From Thauera aromatica_A (lineage in GTDB: Bacteria > Pseudomonadota > Gammaproteobacteria > Burkholderiales > Rhodocyclaceae), in the NCBI RefSeq assembly GCF_023093595.1, contig NZ_JALLIK010000100.1, positions 1 to 64,000 of the forward strand: a stretch of DNA of 64,000 bases, written 5' to 3'. Position 1 is the first letter of the stretch. Each line of letters starts with the position of its first letter. A program made the position numbers and the translations under genes. Positions 24,425-33,178 of this stretch are shown here, piece after piece. Below the pieces are notes generated by a model. That model was given only the letters and a program-made list of their open reading frames with translations, was not told where the DNA came from and searched no databases.

Positions 24425-24441
24425 TGCACCAATGCGGTGCA
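24425..24441. promoter_or_regulatory. NtrC binding site
   Basis: TGCACC-AATGC-GGTGCA is a perfect 6-5-6 inverted repeat and matches the NtrC box (TGCACC-N5-GGTGCA). It lies about 107 bp upstream of the sigma-54 promoter at 24303-24318, the usual enhancer distance. A second half-site-like TGCACGGATTCGG lies next to it near 24405. This supports nitrogen-limitation control of torF-glnK-amtB. Confidence 0.75.
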
Positions 24442-24530
24442 TGTGCTTCTGCCCACCGTGCCCGCTTCCGGCGGGAGGTAGCGGCCGTGCTAGACTTCGC
24501 CGCATCTCCAACCCTTCATCGCACGCCATC

Positions 24531-24788
24531 ATGAGCACTCCCCGCATCTTCGATGAACTCGGCGCCAAGCTTTCCGAGCTCGCCGCCAACAGCCCGGTGC
24601 GCGACATCGAGAAGAACGCCAGGGCCTTGCTCGGCAGCGCCTTCGGCAAGCTCGATCTGGTGACGCGCGAGGAGTTCGAGGTGCAGCGCGAAGTCCTTGC
24701 CCAGGCGCGGGTCAAGCTCGCCGAGCTGGAGGCGCGCGTCGCCGAACTCGAAGCCCGGCTCGCCGCCGGCGGCCGCGACAAGGGCTGA
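24531..24788 (+). CDS. ubiK: Ubiquinone biosynthesis accessory factor UbiK
   Basis: An 85-residue protein of the BMFP/YqiC family. It begins with RIFDELGAKLSELAANSP and DIEKNARALLGSAFGKLDLVTREEFEVQ, the family core, and ends in a leucine-zipper-like coiled coil (LAELEARVAELEARLA). UbiK helps UbiJ assemble the late ubiquinone hydroxylation steps. It lies 101 bp upstream of comM, as in many proteobacteria. Confidence 0.92.
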   Translation: MSTPRIFDELGAKLSELAANSPVRDIEKNARALLGSAFGKLDLVTREEFEVQREVLAQARVKLAELEARVAELEARLAAGGRDKG

Positions 24789-24834
24789 AGTCGCGTCCTG
24801 TCGACTTCCCCGGGAACTTTTCCGGAATAATCTT

Positions 24835-24862
24835 TTGTCATTGTCGGCGTGTTCGCTAGACT
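24835..24862 (+). promoter_or_regulatory. Probable sigma-70 promoter of comM
   Basis: TTGTCA (24835-24840), 16 bp, TAGACT (24857-24862), in a locally AT-richer gap between ubiK and comM. The ATG follows at 24890. Confidence 0.45.
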
Positions 24863-24889
24863 GGGCGTCCGTCCAGTCCGGAGAAGCCG

Positions 24890-26392
24890 ATGTCGCTTGC
24901 GCTCGTGCGCGCCCGCGCCCTCGATGGCCTCGATGCGCCCGAGGTCGCGGTCGAAGTCCATCTCGCCAACGGCCTGCCCGCGTTCAGTCTGGTCGGCCTG
25001 CCCGACACCGAGGTGCGCGAAGCGCGTGACCGGGTGCGGGCGGCGATCCTGTCCTCCCAGTTCGAATTTCCCCAGCGCCGCATCACCGTCAACCTGGCGC
25101 CGGCCGACCTGCCCAAGGAAGGCGGACGCTTCGATCTGGCGATTGCGGTGGGGATTCTCGTCGCCTCCGGCCAGGTTGCGGCGGAGCGGCTCGAGGCGCT
25201 CGAGTTCTGCGGCGAGCTGTCGCTCAACGGCGCGCTGCGCCCGGTGCGCGGCGTGCTGGCGGCGGCGCTCGCGGCCGGGCGGGAGCAGCGCGCGCTGGTG
25301 CTGCCGCCCGGCAATGCGGCCGAGGCCGTGCTCGCGCGGCGCACGACGGTGCTGCCGGCGGCGAGCCTGCTCGCCGTATGCGCCCACCTGAATGCTCACA
25401 CCGCGCTCGAACCGCAGCCACCCGCCGCACCCGCGGCCGAGGGCGGCCGCGCGGTGCCCGATCTCGCCGAGGTGCGCGGCCAGCTGCAGGCGCGGCGCGC
25501 GCTCGAAGTGGCGGCGGCCGGGGCGCATTCGCTGCTGCTGTTCGGCCCGCCCGGCACCGGCAAGTCGATGCTCGCCCAGCGCCTGGCCGGGGTGCTGCCG
25601 CCGATGGGCGAGGACGAGGCCCTGGAGGCGGCAGCGCTCGCTTCCATCGAGGGCGGTTTCGACCCCCGCGACTGGGGGCGGCGGCCGTTTCGCGCCCCCC
25701 ACCACTCGGCTTCGGCGGCGGCGCTGGTCGGTGGCGGGGCGATTCCCCGCCCCGGAGAAATCTCGCTCGCCCATCACGGCGTGCTGTTCCTCGACGAGCT
25801 GCCCGAGTTCGACCGCCGCGTCCTCGAGGCGCTGCGCGAGCCGCTCGAAAGCGGCACGGTCACCGTGTCGCGGGCGCGCCGGCGGGCCGAGTTCCCGGCC
25901 CGCTTCCAGCTCGTCGCGGCGATGAATCCCTGCCCCTGCGGCCATGCCGGCGACCCGCGCCGGGCCTGCCGGTGCACGCCCGATCAGGTCGCGCGCTACC
26001 GGGGGCGATTGTCCGGGCCCTTGCTCGACCGCATCGATCTCACCGTCGAAGTGCCGGCGATCGACACCGAGGCCCTGCTCGGCAGTCCGGCGGGGGAACG
26101 CTCGGCGGTGGTGCGGGCGCGGGTGCAGGCGGCGCGGGAGCGCCAGCTTGCCCGCCAGGGCGGGCCGAACGCGCACCTGGGGCCGGCCGAGGTGGTGCGC
26201 CACTGCACCCCCGATGACCGCGGCGAGGCCCTGCTGCGCCAGGCGATGAAACAGCTCGCGCTGTCGGCGAGGGCGTATCATCGCGTCCTTCGGGTGGCGC
26301 GCACGCTGGCCGATCTGTCCGGGTGCGAGCGCCCCGGCGCGGCCCAGGTCGCCGAGGCGGTCCAGTACCGGCGCAGCCTCGATGCCCGCTGA
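24890..26392 (+). CDS. comM: YifB/ComM-type AAA+ ATPase (Mg-chelatase-like)
   Basis: A 500-residue protein. The N-terminal Lon-like domain (about 1-170) opens LALVRARALDGLDAPEV; the ATPase shows Walker A GPPGTGKSMLA (about 220-230), Walker B VLFLDELPEF, and the PHHSAS and MNPCPCG motifs that define this family. ComM is a hexameric helicase that drives branch migration during natural transformation. Length is normal for the family. Confidence 0.95.
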   Translation: MSLALVRARALDGLDAPEVAVEVHLANGLPAFSLVGLPDTEVREARDRVRAAILSSQFEFPQRRITVNLAPADLPKEGGRFDLAIAVGILVASGQVAAERLEALEFCGELSLNGALRPVRGVLAAALAAGREQRALVLPPGNAAEAVLARRTTVLPAASLLAVCAHLNAHTALEPQPPAAPAAEGGRAVPDLAEVRGQLQARRALEVAAAGAHSLLLFGPPGTGKSMLAQRLAGVLPPMGEDEALEAAALASIEGGFDPRDWGRRPFRAPHHSASAAALVGGGAIPRPGEISLAHHGVLFLDELPEFDRRVLEALREPLESGTVTVSRARRRAEFPARFQLVAAMNPCPCGHAGDPRRACRCTPDQVARYRGRLSGPLLDRIDLTVEVPAIDTEALLGSPAGERSAVVRARVQAARERQLARQGGPNAHLGPAEVVRHCTPDDRGEALLRQAMKQLALSARAYHRVLRVARTLADLSGCERPGAAQVAEAVQYRRSLDAR

Positions 26393-26471
26393 TCCCCGCC
26401 ACGGATACCCACTGCCGCCCGCCCGTTGCGGGCCGACCGCAGCGACTCCGCGCCGGCCGCGCCGACTCCAA

Positions 26472-26507
26472 CTCCCTGATTTCAGCTCCCTGACTCCGAC
26501 TCCCTGA
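26472..26507 (+). repeat. Three copies of CTCCCTGA at a 14-bp period
   Basis: CTCCCTGA occurs at 26472, 26486 and 26500, each exactly 14 bp apart, with divergent six-base linkers. The array sits immediately upstream of the GTG start of the exporter gene. It may be a decayed tandem repeat or binding array; no function is evident. Confidence 0.6.
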
Positions 26508-26517
26508 TGCCATTGCC

Positions 26518-27717
26518 GTGACTCCAAGCCCGATTCCCGTGCGGCTGGCCGCCTTGCTCGCGGCGCTGGCCGCGATCGGCCCGTTCGCGGTCGACACCTA
26601 CCTGCCGGCCTTCCCCCATATCCGCGCCGAGCTGGGCGCCAGCCAGATCGAGGTGCAGCAGACCCTGACCGTGTTCATGGCGATGCTGGCGCTGATGGTG
26701 TTGTGGCACGGGGCGCTGGCCGACCGTTTCGGCCGGCGCCGGGTGCTGCTCGCCGCGACCGCGGTGTTCGCCCTGGCCTCGCTGGCGTGCGCGCTGGCGC
26801 CGACGATCGAGTGGCTGTGGGCGGGGCGCGCCCTGCAGGGCATGAGCGGCGGTGCCGGGATGGTGGTCGGGCGCGCGGTGATCCGCGACCTCCACGACGG
26901 CGCCCAGGCGCAGCGCCTGATGGCGCGGGTGATGATGATTTTCGGCCTCGCCCCGGCGGTGGCGCCGCTGCTCGGCGCGGCCCTGCTGGCGCTGGCCGGA
27001 TGGCGTGCGATCTTCCTGTTCCTCGCCGCGTTCGGTGCCGGCCTCGCCTGGCTGACCTGGCGCTACCTGCCCGAAACGCTCGACCCTGGCGCGCGCCAGG
27101 CGCTGCACCCGGCGTCGCTGCTGCGCGGCTATGCGAGCGTCCTCGGCCACCCCGCGTTCCTGCTGCTGGCGGTGGTCGCGGCGGTCAACTTCAACGGCTT
27201 CTTCATCTACCTGATGTCGGCGCCGGTCTTCGTCCTGGAGCATCTGCAGCTGTCGGAAACGGGCTTCGCGTGGCTGTTCGTGCCCAGCGTCGGGGGGATG
27301 ATGATCGGTTCGATGCTGTCCGAGCGCATGGCCGGGCGCTGGTCGCCGCGGCGCACGATCGGCGTCGGCTTTGCGGTGATGGTCGGTGCCGCCGCGCTCA
27401 ACTTCGGCGTGGCCGTGCTGCTGCCGGCCGGGGTGCCGCAGTCGGTGCTGCCGGTGGGGCTGTTCACCCTCGGGCTGGCGCTGGTGAGCCCGAGCCTGAG
27501 CCTGCTCGCACTCGACCTGTTTCCGGCCCGGCGCGGCCTGGCTTCGAGCTGCCAGGCCTTCCTCCAGCTCGGGCTGAACGCGTTCACCGCTGGCGTGCTG
27601 GCGCCGTTGCTGTGGGGCAGCACAGTGTCGCTGGCGGTGGGCATGGGGTTGTTCGTCGCCTTCGGGCTGCTCGCGTTCGCGCTGTGGCTGAGAGGCGGTT
27701 TTCCGGTCAGGCGCTGA
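26518..27717 (+). CDS. Bcr/CflA-family multidrug efflux MFS transporter
   Basis: A 399-residue protein with about 12 hydrophobic helices. The N-terminal FAVDTYLPAFPHI is the typical DHA1 Bcr/CflA motif, and LADRFGRRRVLL is the MFS loop 2-3 signature; GRALQGMSGGAGMVVGRAVIRDL matches the drug:proton antiporter motif. The start is a GTG at 26518. It would export drugs or metabolites using the proton gradient; the substrate is unknown. Confidence 0.9.
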   Translation: MTPSPIPVRLAALLAALAAIGPFAVDTYLPAFPHIRAELGASQIEVQQTLTVFMAMLALMVLWHGALADRFGRRRVLLAATAVFALASLACALAPTIEWLWAGRALQGMSGGAGMVVGRAVIRDLHDGAQAQRLMARVMMIFGLAPAVAPLLGAALLALAGWRAIFLFLAAFGAGLAWLTWRYLPETLDPGARQALHPASLLRGYASVLGHPAFLLLAVVAAVNFNGFFIYLMSAPVFVLEHLQLSETGFAWLFVPSVGGMMIGSMLSERMAGRWSPRRTIGVGFAVMVGAAALNFGVAVLLPAGVPQSVLPVGLFTLGLALVSPSLSLLALDLFPARRGLASSCQAFLQLGLNAFTAGVLAPLLWGSTVSLAVGMGLFVAFGLLAFALWLRGGFPVRR

Positions 27718-27862
27718 GGGCTCCCGACTTTACGCCCGGTTCGGGCCTGCGCTACTCTGCCCGGTAATTCCTCCAACAAGACTTCAGCGGCGCTCCTGCG
27801 CGTCCTTGCAGAAGCGCGACGGCCGTGGAGACGGGCCGGTGCATACAAGGAAAACACCACAC

Positions 27863-28702
27863 ATGCTCGAAGTGGACGGCCTGGTGAAGGCCTTCGGCGG
27901 CTTTCGTGCGGTCGATGGGTGCACGATGCGGGTCAATGAGGGCGAGATTCTCGGTCTGATCGGCCCCAACGGCGCGGGCAAGACGACGCTGTTCAACCTC
28001 GTCGCCGGCGCATTGCCGCCCACCGCGGGGACGATCCGCTTTTGCGGCGAGGACGTCACCGGCCTGACCACCGCCGCCCGGTTCCATAAGGGGCTGGTGC
28101 GCACCTTCCAGATCCCGCACGAATTCCACCACCTGAGCGTGCGCGAGAACCTGATGATGGTGCCGCCGCAGCAGCCGGGCGAACGCCTGTTCGCCAACTG
28201 GCTGGCCTGGGGCCGGGTGCAGCGCGCCGAAGCGGTGGTGCGCGAGAGGGCCGACGAGACGCTCGCCTTCCTCGAATTGACCCACGTCGCCGACGAGCGC
28301 GCCGGCAACCTCTCCGGCGGCCAGAAGAAGCTGCTCGAACTCGGGCGCACGATGATGACCGAGGCCCGGCTGGTGCTGCTCGACGAGCCCGCTGCGGGGG
28401 TCAATCGCACCCTGCTGCGCAAGCTCGAGGACAAGATCCTGACCCTCAACCGCGAGCGCGGCTACACCTTCATCCTCATCGAGCACGACATGGAGATGAT
28501 CGAGAAGCTGTGCCGGCCGGTGGTGTGCATGGCCGAAGGCAAGGTGCTGGTCGAAGGCGATTTCCATGCCGTGCGCTCGGACCCGCGCGTCCTCGAGGCC
28601 TACCTCGGCGAGACCCCGGTCGCGGTCGCGCGCAATGCGGCCGGGCACGAGCCGGCGGTGGAGACCCTGCGCGCGCAGGCCCTGCCGCGGGATGAGCTGT
28701 GA
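27863..28702 (+). CDS. livG: Branched-chain amino acid-type ABC transporter ATPase (LivG)
   Basis: A 279-residue ATPase. Walker A is GPNGAGKTT, the signature is LSGGQKKLLELGR and Walker B is LVLLDEP; the GLVRTFQIPHEF region is typical of LivG rather than LivF. It starts the five-gene transporter operon livG-livF-livH-livM and binding protein. The ATG at 27863 was chosen because AAGGA lies 11 bases upstream; the frame is open further back to 27806. Confidence 0.93.
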   Translation: MLEVDGLVKAFGGFRAVDGCTMRVNEGEILGLIGPNGAGKTTLFNLVAGALPPTAGTIRFCGEDVTGLTTAARFHKGLVRTFQIPHEFHHLSVRENLMMVPPQQPGERLFANWLAWGRVQRAEAVVRERADETLAFLELTHVADERAGNLSGGQKKLLELGRTMMTEARLVLLDEPAAGVNRTLLRKLEDKILTLNRERGYTFILIEHDMEMIEKLCRPVVCMAEGKVLVEGDFHAVRSDPRVLEAYLGETPVAVARNAAGHEPAVETLRAQALPRDEL

Positions 28703-29406
28703 TGGCGCTGCTCGAGATGAAGGACGTGCGCGGCGGTTACGGTGACGCCGACATCCTCCAGGGGGTGTCGATCGCGGTCGGCGAGCGCGAGATCGTGGTC
28801 ATCGTCGGCCCCAACGGTGCGGGCAAGTCCACCGCGATGAAGGCGGTGTTCGGCCTGCTCAGCGTCCGTGGCGGGAGCGTCGTCTTCGATGGCGAGGACA
28901 TCACCGGCTGGGCTCCCCACCGCATCGTCCAGCGCGGCATCTGCTACGTGCCGCAGGTGGACAACGTGTTCCGCGAAATGACGGTGCACGAGAACTTCGA
29001 GATGGGCGCCTTCCTGCGCCGCGGCGAGCTCGCCGCCGCCTTCGACCGTGTCTACGGCCTCTTTCCCGATCTCAAGGCCAAACGGAGGAGTCTCGCCGGC
29101 GACCTCTCCGGCGGCCAGCGCCAGATGGTGGCGATGGGGCGCGCGCTGATGCTTTCGCCGAAGCTGCTGCTACTCGACGAGCCCACTGCCGGGCTGTCGC
29201 CGAAATACATGGAGCAGATCTTCCGCATCGCCCGCGACGTGCGCGACGCCGGGGTGTCGATCCTGCTCGTCGAGCAGCACGCCAGGCAGGCGCTCGCCTT
29301 CTGCGACCGCGGCTACGTTCTCGCCACCGGCGCCAATCGCCACGAGGGCACGGGCCGCGCCCTGCTCGCCGATCGTGAAGTGGCCGAGATGTTTCTCGGC
29401 GGCTGA
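28702..29406 (+). CDS. livF: Branched-chain amino acid-type ABC transporter ATPase (LivF)
   Basis: A 234-residue ATPase with GPNGAGKST, LSGGQRQMVAMGRALM and LLLLDEPTAGL. GYGDADILQGVSIAVGEREIV is a LivF-like opening. Its ATG overlaps the livG stop (TGATG), so the two are translationally coupled; a GTG one codon earlier is the alternative. Confidence 0.93.
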   Translation: MALLEMKDVRGGYGDADILQGVSIAVGEREIVVIVGPNGAGKSTAMKAVFGLLSVRGGSVVFDGEDITGWAPHRIVQRGICYVPQVDNVFREMTVHENFEMGAFLRRGELAAAFDRVYGLFPDLKAKRRSLAGDLSGGQRQMVAMGRALMLSPKLLLLDEPTAGLSPKYMEQIFRIARDVRDAGVSILLVEQHARQALAFCDRGYVLATGANRHEGTGRALLADREVAEMFLGG

Positions 29407-29420
29407 CGGAGCCCTGGTCC

Positions 29421-30290
29421 ATGCCCCTGCTCGACTTCCTCAACTTCTACCTGGTGCCGGGCATCGTCCTCGGCGCCATCTACGCGGTCGGCGCGATCGG
29501 CATCACCCTGGTGTTCGGCATCCTGCGCTTCGCCCACTTTGCCCACGGCGACATGGCCACCTCCGGCGCCTTCGCCGCGCTTGCCCTGGTGTCCGCCGGC
29601 ATGGCGCCGTGGACTGCGCTGCCGCTGGCGATGGCGGTGACCGCGGGCGTGGCGATCGGGGTGGACAAGGCCTTCTACGACTACTTGAAGGAGCGCCCGA
29701 AGATCGTCACCGTGATGGCTTCGCTCGGCGTCGCGCTGATGTTGCGCTCGGTGGTGCAGGTGGTGTGGGGCGTGGATCCCAAGGCCTACGCCACCGGCAT
29801 CGTCCGGCCGGACGACTATTTCGGCCTCCTGCTGCGCCCGCGCGAGTTGTACACGCTGGCGGCGGTCGCACTGATCGTGGTCGGCCTCGCGCTCTTCCTG
29901 GGGCGGACGAAATGGGGCAAGGCGATGCGGGCGATGTCCGACAACCCCGACCTCGCCCGCCTGTCCGGCGTCGACACCCGCAAGGTGGCGATGCTCACCT
30001 GGGCGATCGTCGGTGCGCTGTGCGCGGCCGCCGGGTTCCTGCTCGGCATCAATGCCGAAGTCCATTCGATGATGGGCTGGGAGCTGTTGCTGCCGATGTT
30101 CGCCGCCGCCATCGTCGGCGGCGTGGGGCGGGTCGGGGGTGCGGTGCTCGGCGGTCTGATCGTGGGCCTCGCCGAAGAACTGTCGATCTTCATCCTGCCG
30201 GCGCAGTACAAGGCGGCGACCGCTTTCGCCCTGCTGCTGCTGATCCTGCTCGTCCGCCCGCGCGGCCTGCTCAACGGCAAGGTGCTGTGA
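29421..30290 (+). CDS. livH: Branched-chain amino acid-type ABC permease (LivH)
   Basis: A 289-residue integral membrane protein of the LivH family with about eight helices. GAIGITLVFGILRFAHFAHGDMA near the N-terminus and MFAAAIVGGVGRVGGAVLGG near residues 230-255 are family landmarks. Its stop overlaps the livM start. Confidence 0.93.
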   Translation: MPLLDFLNFYLVPGIVLGAIYAVGAIGITLVFGILRFAHFAHGDMATSGAFAALALVSAGMAPWTALPLAMAVTAGVAIGVDKAFYDYLKERPKIVTVMASLGVALMLRSVVQVVWGVDPKAYATGIVRPDDYFGLLLRPRELYTLAAVALIVVGLALFLGRTKWGKAMRAMSDNPDLARLSGVDTRKVAMLTWAIVGALCAAAGFLLGINAEVHSMMGWELLLPMFAAAIVGGVGRVGGAVLGGLIVGLAEELSIFILPAQYKAATAFALLLLILLVRPRGLLNGKVL

Positions 30291-31237
30291 TGGATCTCCT
30301 CGGCCTCGCCAACTACGCCGTCTTCGTCGCCATCCTGATCGGCATCTATGGCCTGCTCGCGCTCGGGCTCAACATCCAGTGGGGCTTGAGCGGCCTGTTC
30401 AACGCCGGCATCGCCGGCTTCTTCGCGGTCGGCGCGTACACTTCGGCGATCCTCACCGGCGTGCCGGCAGCGTGGCGGGTGGGCGGCTTCGAGTGGCCGC
30501 TGCTTGCCGGCTGGGCGGCGGCGATGGCGGCCGCAGCGCTGATCGCGTGGCCGATCGGCAAGGTCTGCCTGCGCTTCCGTTCCGACTACCTCGCCATCGC
30601 CACCATCGGCGTCGCCGAGATCATCCGCCTCGTGATCCGCACCGAAGGCTGGCTCACCGGCGGTGTGCGCGGCGTCACCGGGGTGCCGCGCCCGTTCGGC
30701 GATCTCGACTACATGCCGTCCCAGCTCGCCTATCTGGCGCTCGTCGCAACGCTGGTGGCGGCCGCCTACCTGCTCGTCGAGCGCCAGCTGAAAGCGCCCT
30801 GGGGGCGGATGATGCGCGCGATCCGCGACAACGAGCACGCCGCCGCGGCGATGGGCAAGGACGTCGCCGCACGCCGCCTGCAGGCTTTCGTCTTCGGCTC
30901 CGCGCTGATGGGGCTGGCGGGGGCGCTGTTCGTCCATTTCAACCGCTCGATCACGCCCGAGGCGATCGATCCGATGATCGCCACCTTCCTTATCTGGATC
31001 ATGCTGATCCTCGGCGGTGCGGGCAACAACCGCGGCGCCCTCCTCGGCGCGGCGTTGATCTGGCTCGTCTGGTCGGTGTCCGAACTGCTCACCGACCGCC
31101 TGCCGACCGAGATCGCCATCCAGGCCAAATACGTGCGCGTGTTCCTCATCGGCCTCACCCTGCAGCTGGTGCTGCGCTTCCGCCCCGCCGGCCTGCTGCC
31201 CGAACGCCGGGCCGGCGGTGCGCCTCCGCCCGGGTAA
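30290..31237 (+). CDS. livM: Branched-chain amino acid-type ABC permease (LivM)
   Basis: A 315-residue permease of the LivM family: LALGLNIQWGLSGLFNAGIAGFF, FRSDYLAIATIGVAEIIRL and GRMMRAIRDNEHAAAAMGKD are recognisable. Its start overlaps the livH stop by one base. It completes the membrane part of the transporter. Confidence 0.93.
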   Translation: MDLLGLANYAVFVAILIGIYGLLALGLNIQWGLSGLFNAGIAGFFAVGAYTSAILTGVPAAWRVGGFEWPLLAGWAAAMAAAALIAWPIGKVCLRFRSDYLAIATIGVAEIIRLVIRTEGWLTGGVRGVTGVPRPFGDLDYMPSQLAYLALVATLVAAAYLLVERQLKAPWGRMMRAIRDNEHAAAAMGKDVAARRLQAFVFGSALMGLAGALFVHFNRSITPEAIDPMIATFLIWIMLILGGAGNNRGALLGAALIWLVWSVSELLTDRLPTEIAIQAKYVRVFLIGLTLQLVLRFRPAGLLPERRAGGAPPPG

Positions 31238-31294
31238 GGCCGCACGCGGTTTTTCCATCCATCCCGTGCCCCGGCACATCCAGGAGGTGACAAA

Positions 31295-32500
31295 GTGAAT
31301 AAAAAGTCCATCGCAAGCTTCGTCGGTGTGGCGCTCGGTGCCGCCGTGGCGGTCGCGCCCGCCCATGCGCAGAACGTCAGGATCGGCCTCCTCGGCGGAA
31401 TTTCGGGGCCGATCGCGGCGATGGCCCCGCCGATGATCCAGGCCTCGCAGCTGGCGGTGGCGCAGATCAACGAACAGGGCGGCATCCTCAAGGGCGGCAG
31501 GCTCGAAGTGGTGGTCGGCGACAGCGCCTGCAACCCGCAGAATGCCACCGACGCCGCGACCAAGGCGGTCAACATCGACCGCATCCTCGCCACCGTCGGC
31601 CCGCACTGCTCGGGGGCGGTGCTGGCCGCGGCCAACTCGGTGACCGTGCCGGCCGGGGTGCTGATGGTGACCCCCTCGGGCACTTCGCCGGAAGTCACCA
31701 AAATCAAGGACAAGGACCTGGTGTTCCGCGCCGTGCCCTCCGACGACTACCAGGGCCGCGCCCTGGCGCGCACGCTCAAGGCACGCGGCATCACCAAGGT
31801 GGCGGTGGCCTACCTCAACAACGACTACGGCAAGGGCCTGGCCGAAGCCTTCAAGGCCGAGTTCGAGGCCGGCGGCGGCACCCTCGCGGGCTATTCCGGG
31901 CACGAGGACGGCAAGGCCTCCTACCGCTCCGACCTTGCCCAGCTCGCCCGCGGCGGTGCCGACACCCTGGTGATCTTCGACTACGGCGACGGCACCGGCC
32001 TCACCATTTTGCGCCAGGCGCTGGAGAACAATTTCTTCAAGACCTTCATCGGCGCCGACGGGATGAAGTCCGAAGCGGTGATCCGCGCGCTCGGCGAGCA
32101 GAACCTGGGCACCTTCTTCAGCTCCGCGCCGGTGGGCGAGGCTTCGGCCTCGCTCGACGCCTTCCGCACCGCGTTCCGCGCCGCTGGCGGCGATCCGGAA
32201 GCGATCTTCGTCACCACCTCCTACGACGCCGCCTTCCTCGTCGCGCTTGCGATCGAGCAGGCCGGCGGCGAGCGGAGCAAGCTGTCCGCCGCCCTGCGCG
32301 CGGTGGCTTCGGCACCGGGCGAGCCGATCCTCGCCGGCGAGTGGGCGAAGGCCAGGAGGCTGATCGCCGCAGGAAAGGACATCGACTACAAGGGCGCGGC
32401 CGGCGACCACGAGTTCGACCCGGCCGGGGACGTCCCCGGGCGCTACGCCTTCTTCAAAGTGAGCGGCGGCACCTACGAGGCCATCGCCGAGATGAAGTAG
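31295..32500 (+). CDS. ABC transporter substrate-binding protein (Liv/amide type)
   Basis: A 401-residue periplasmic binding protein. The signal peptide ends near PAHAQ; then NVRIGLLGGISGPIAAMAPP and the ADTLVIFDYGDG region mark the Leu/Ile/Val-binding family. A GTG start is supported by a strong AGGAGG seven bases upstream. The substrate could be a branched-chain amino acid, an amide or an aromatic acid; sequence alone does not tell. Confidence 0.92.
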   Translation: MNKKSIASFVGVALGAAVAVAPAHAQNVRIGLLGGISGPIAAMAPPMIQASQLAVAQINEQGGILKGGRLEVVVGDSACNPQNATDAATKAVNIDRILATVGPHCSGAVLAAANSVTVPAGVLMVTPSGTSPEVTKIKDKDLVFRAVPSDDYQGRALARTLKARGITKVAVAYLNNDYGKGLAEAFKAEFEAGGGTLAGYSGHEDGKASYRSDLAQLARGGADTLVIFDYGDGTGLTILRQALENNFFKTFIGADGMKSEAVIRALGEQNLGTFFSSAPVGEASASLDAFRTAFRAAGGDPEAIFVTTSYDAAFLVALAIEQAGGERSKLSAALRAVASAPGEPILAGEWAKARRLIAAGKDIDYKGAAGDHEFDPAGDVPGRYAFFKVSGGTYEAIAEMK

Positions 32501-32673
32501 GCGCGGCGCCAGGCGCTGGCCCGGCACGCATCGAGAGCCCGGCCGGCCCGGCCCCCGCCGTTTGCATCGCGTCACCGTTCTGGCATTGAAAATCCGGCGC
32601 TCATCGTCGATGCTTGACCGAGGGGTGTTCCGCGGCGATCGCGGCCAGCGCCCCCCGTCCTGGAGAACGCACC

Positions 32674-33165
32674 ATGAAACGCCTGCTCGGCTGCCTGTGT
32701 GCCCTGCTGTCGGCGATCGGCATCACCGCCTGCGACTACCTCAATGTCCGCCAGCTGCAGCCCGGGGTGTCCACTGCGGCCGAAGTGCGTGAGCGCTTCG
32801 GCCCGCCGCACATGGAGTGGCGCAACGAGGACGGCTCCACCACCTGGGAATACAGCCGCCAGCCCGAAGGGGTGGAGTGCTTCATGATCACCGTCGGCGG
32901 CGACGGCGTCCTGCGCGGAATCGATCAGGTATTGAACGAGGAGACCTTCGCCCGGGTCGAAAACGGCATGAACGGCGACCAGGTGCGCCGCCTGCTGGGC
33001 AAGCCGGCCTCCAGCCAGTTCTTCCAGCGCAAGCGGGAAACGGTGTGGGAATGGAAGATCGACGACGGCCAGGCCGGCGGCGAGCCGGTCTATTTCACCG
33101 TATCCTTCAACAACGACGGTCGGGTGACGGGCACCGGGCGCTACACCCGGTATCGCGGACGCTGA
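32674..33165 (+). CDS. BamE/OmlA-like lipoprotein (first of two)
   Basis: A 163-residue predicted lipoprotein with a lipobox ending at ITAC (Cys20). The core LQPGVSTAAEVRERFGPPHMEW and NGMNGDQVRRLLGKPAS are two BamE/SmpA-like 'G-x-s-xx-V-xxxlG-P' elements, each followed by a W-E/W-x strand (TTWEYSR, VWEWKI). It is paralogous to the next gene, 13 bp downstream. A general outer-membrane role is plausible; it is not the standard BamE. Confidence 0.8.
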   Translation: MKRLLGCLCALLSAIGITACDYLNVRQLQPGVSTAAEVRERFGPPHMEWRNEDGSTTWEYSRQPEGVECFMITVGGDGVLRGIDQVLNEETFARVENGMNGDQVRRLLGKPASSQFFQRKRETVWEWKIDDGQAGGEPVYFTVSFNNDGRVTGTGRYTRYRGR

Positions 33166-33178
33166 CCGGAGCACTATC

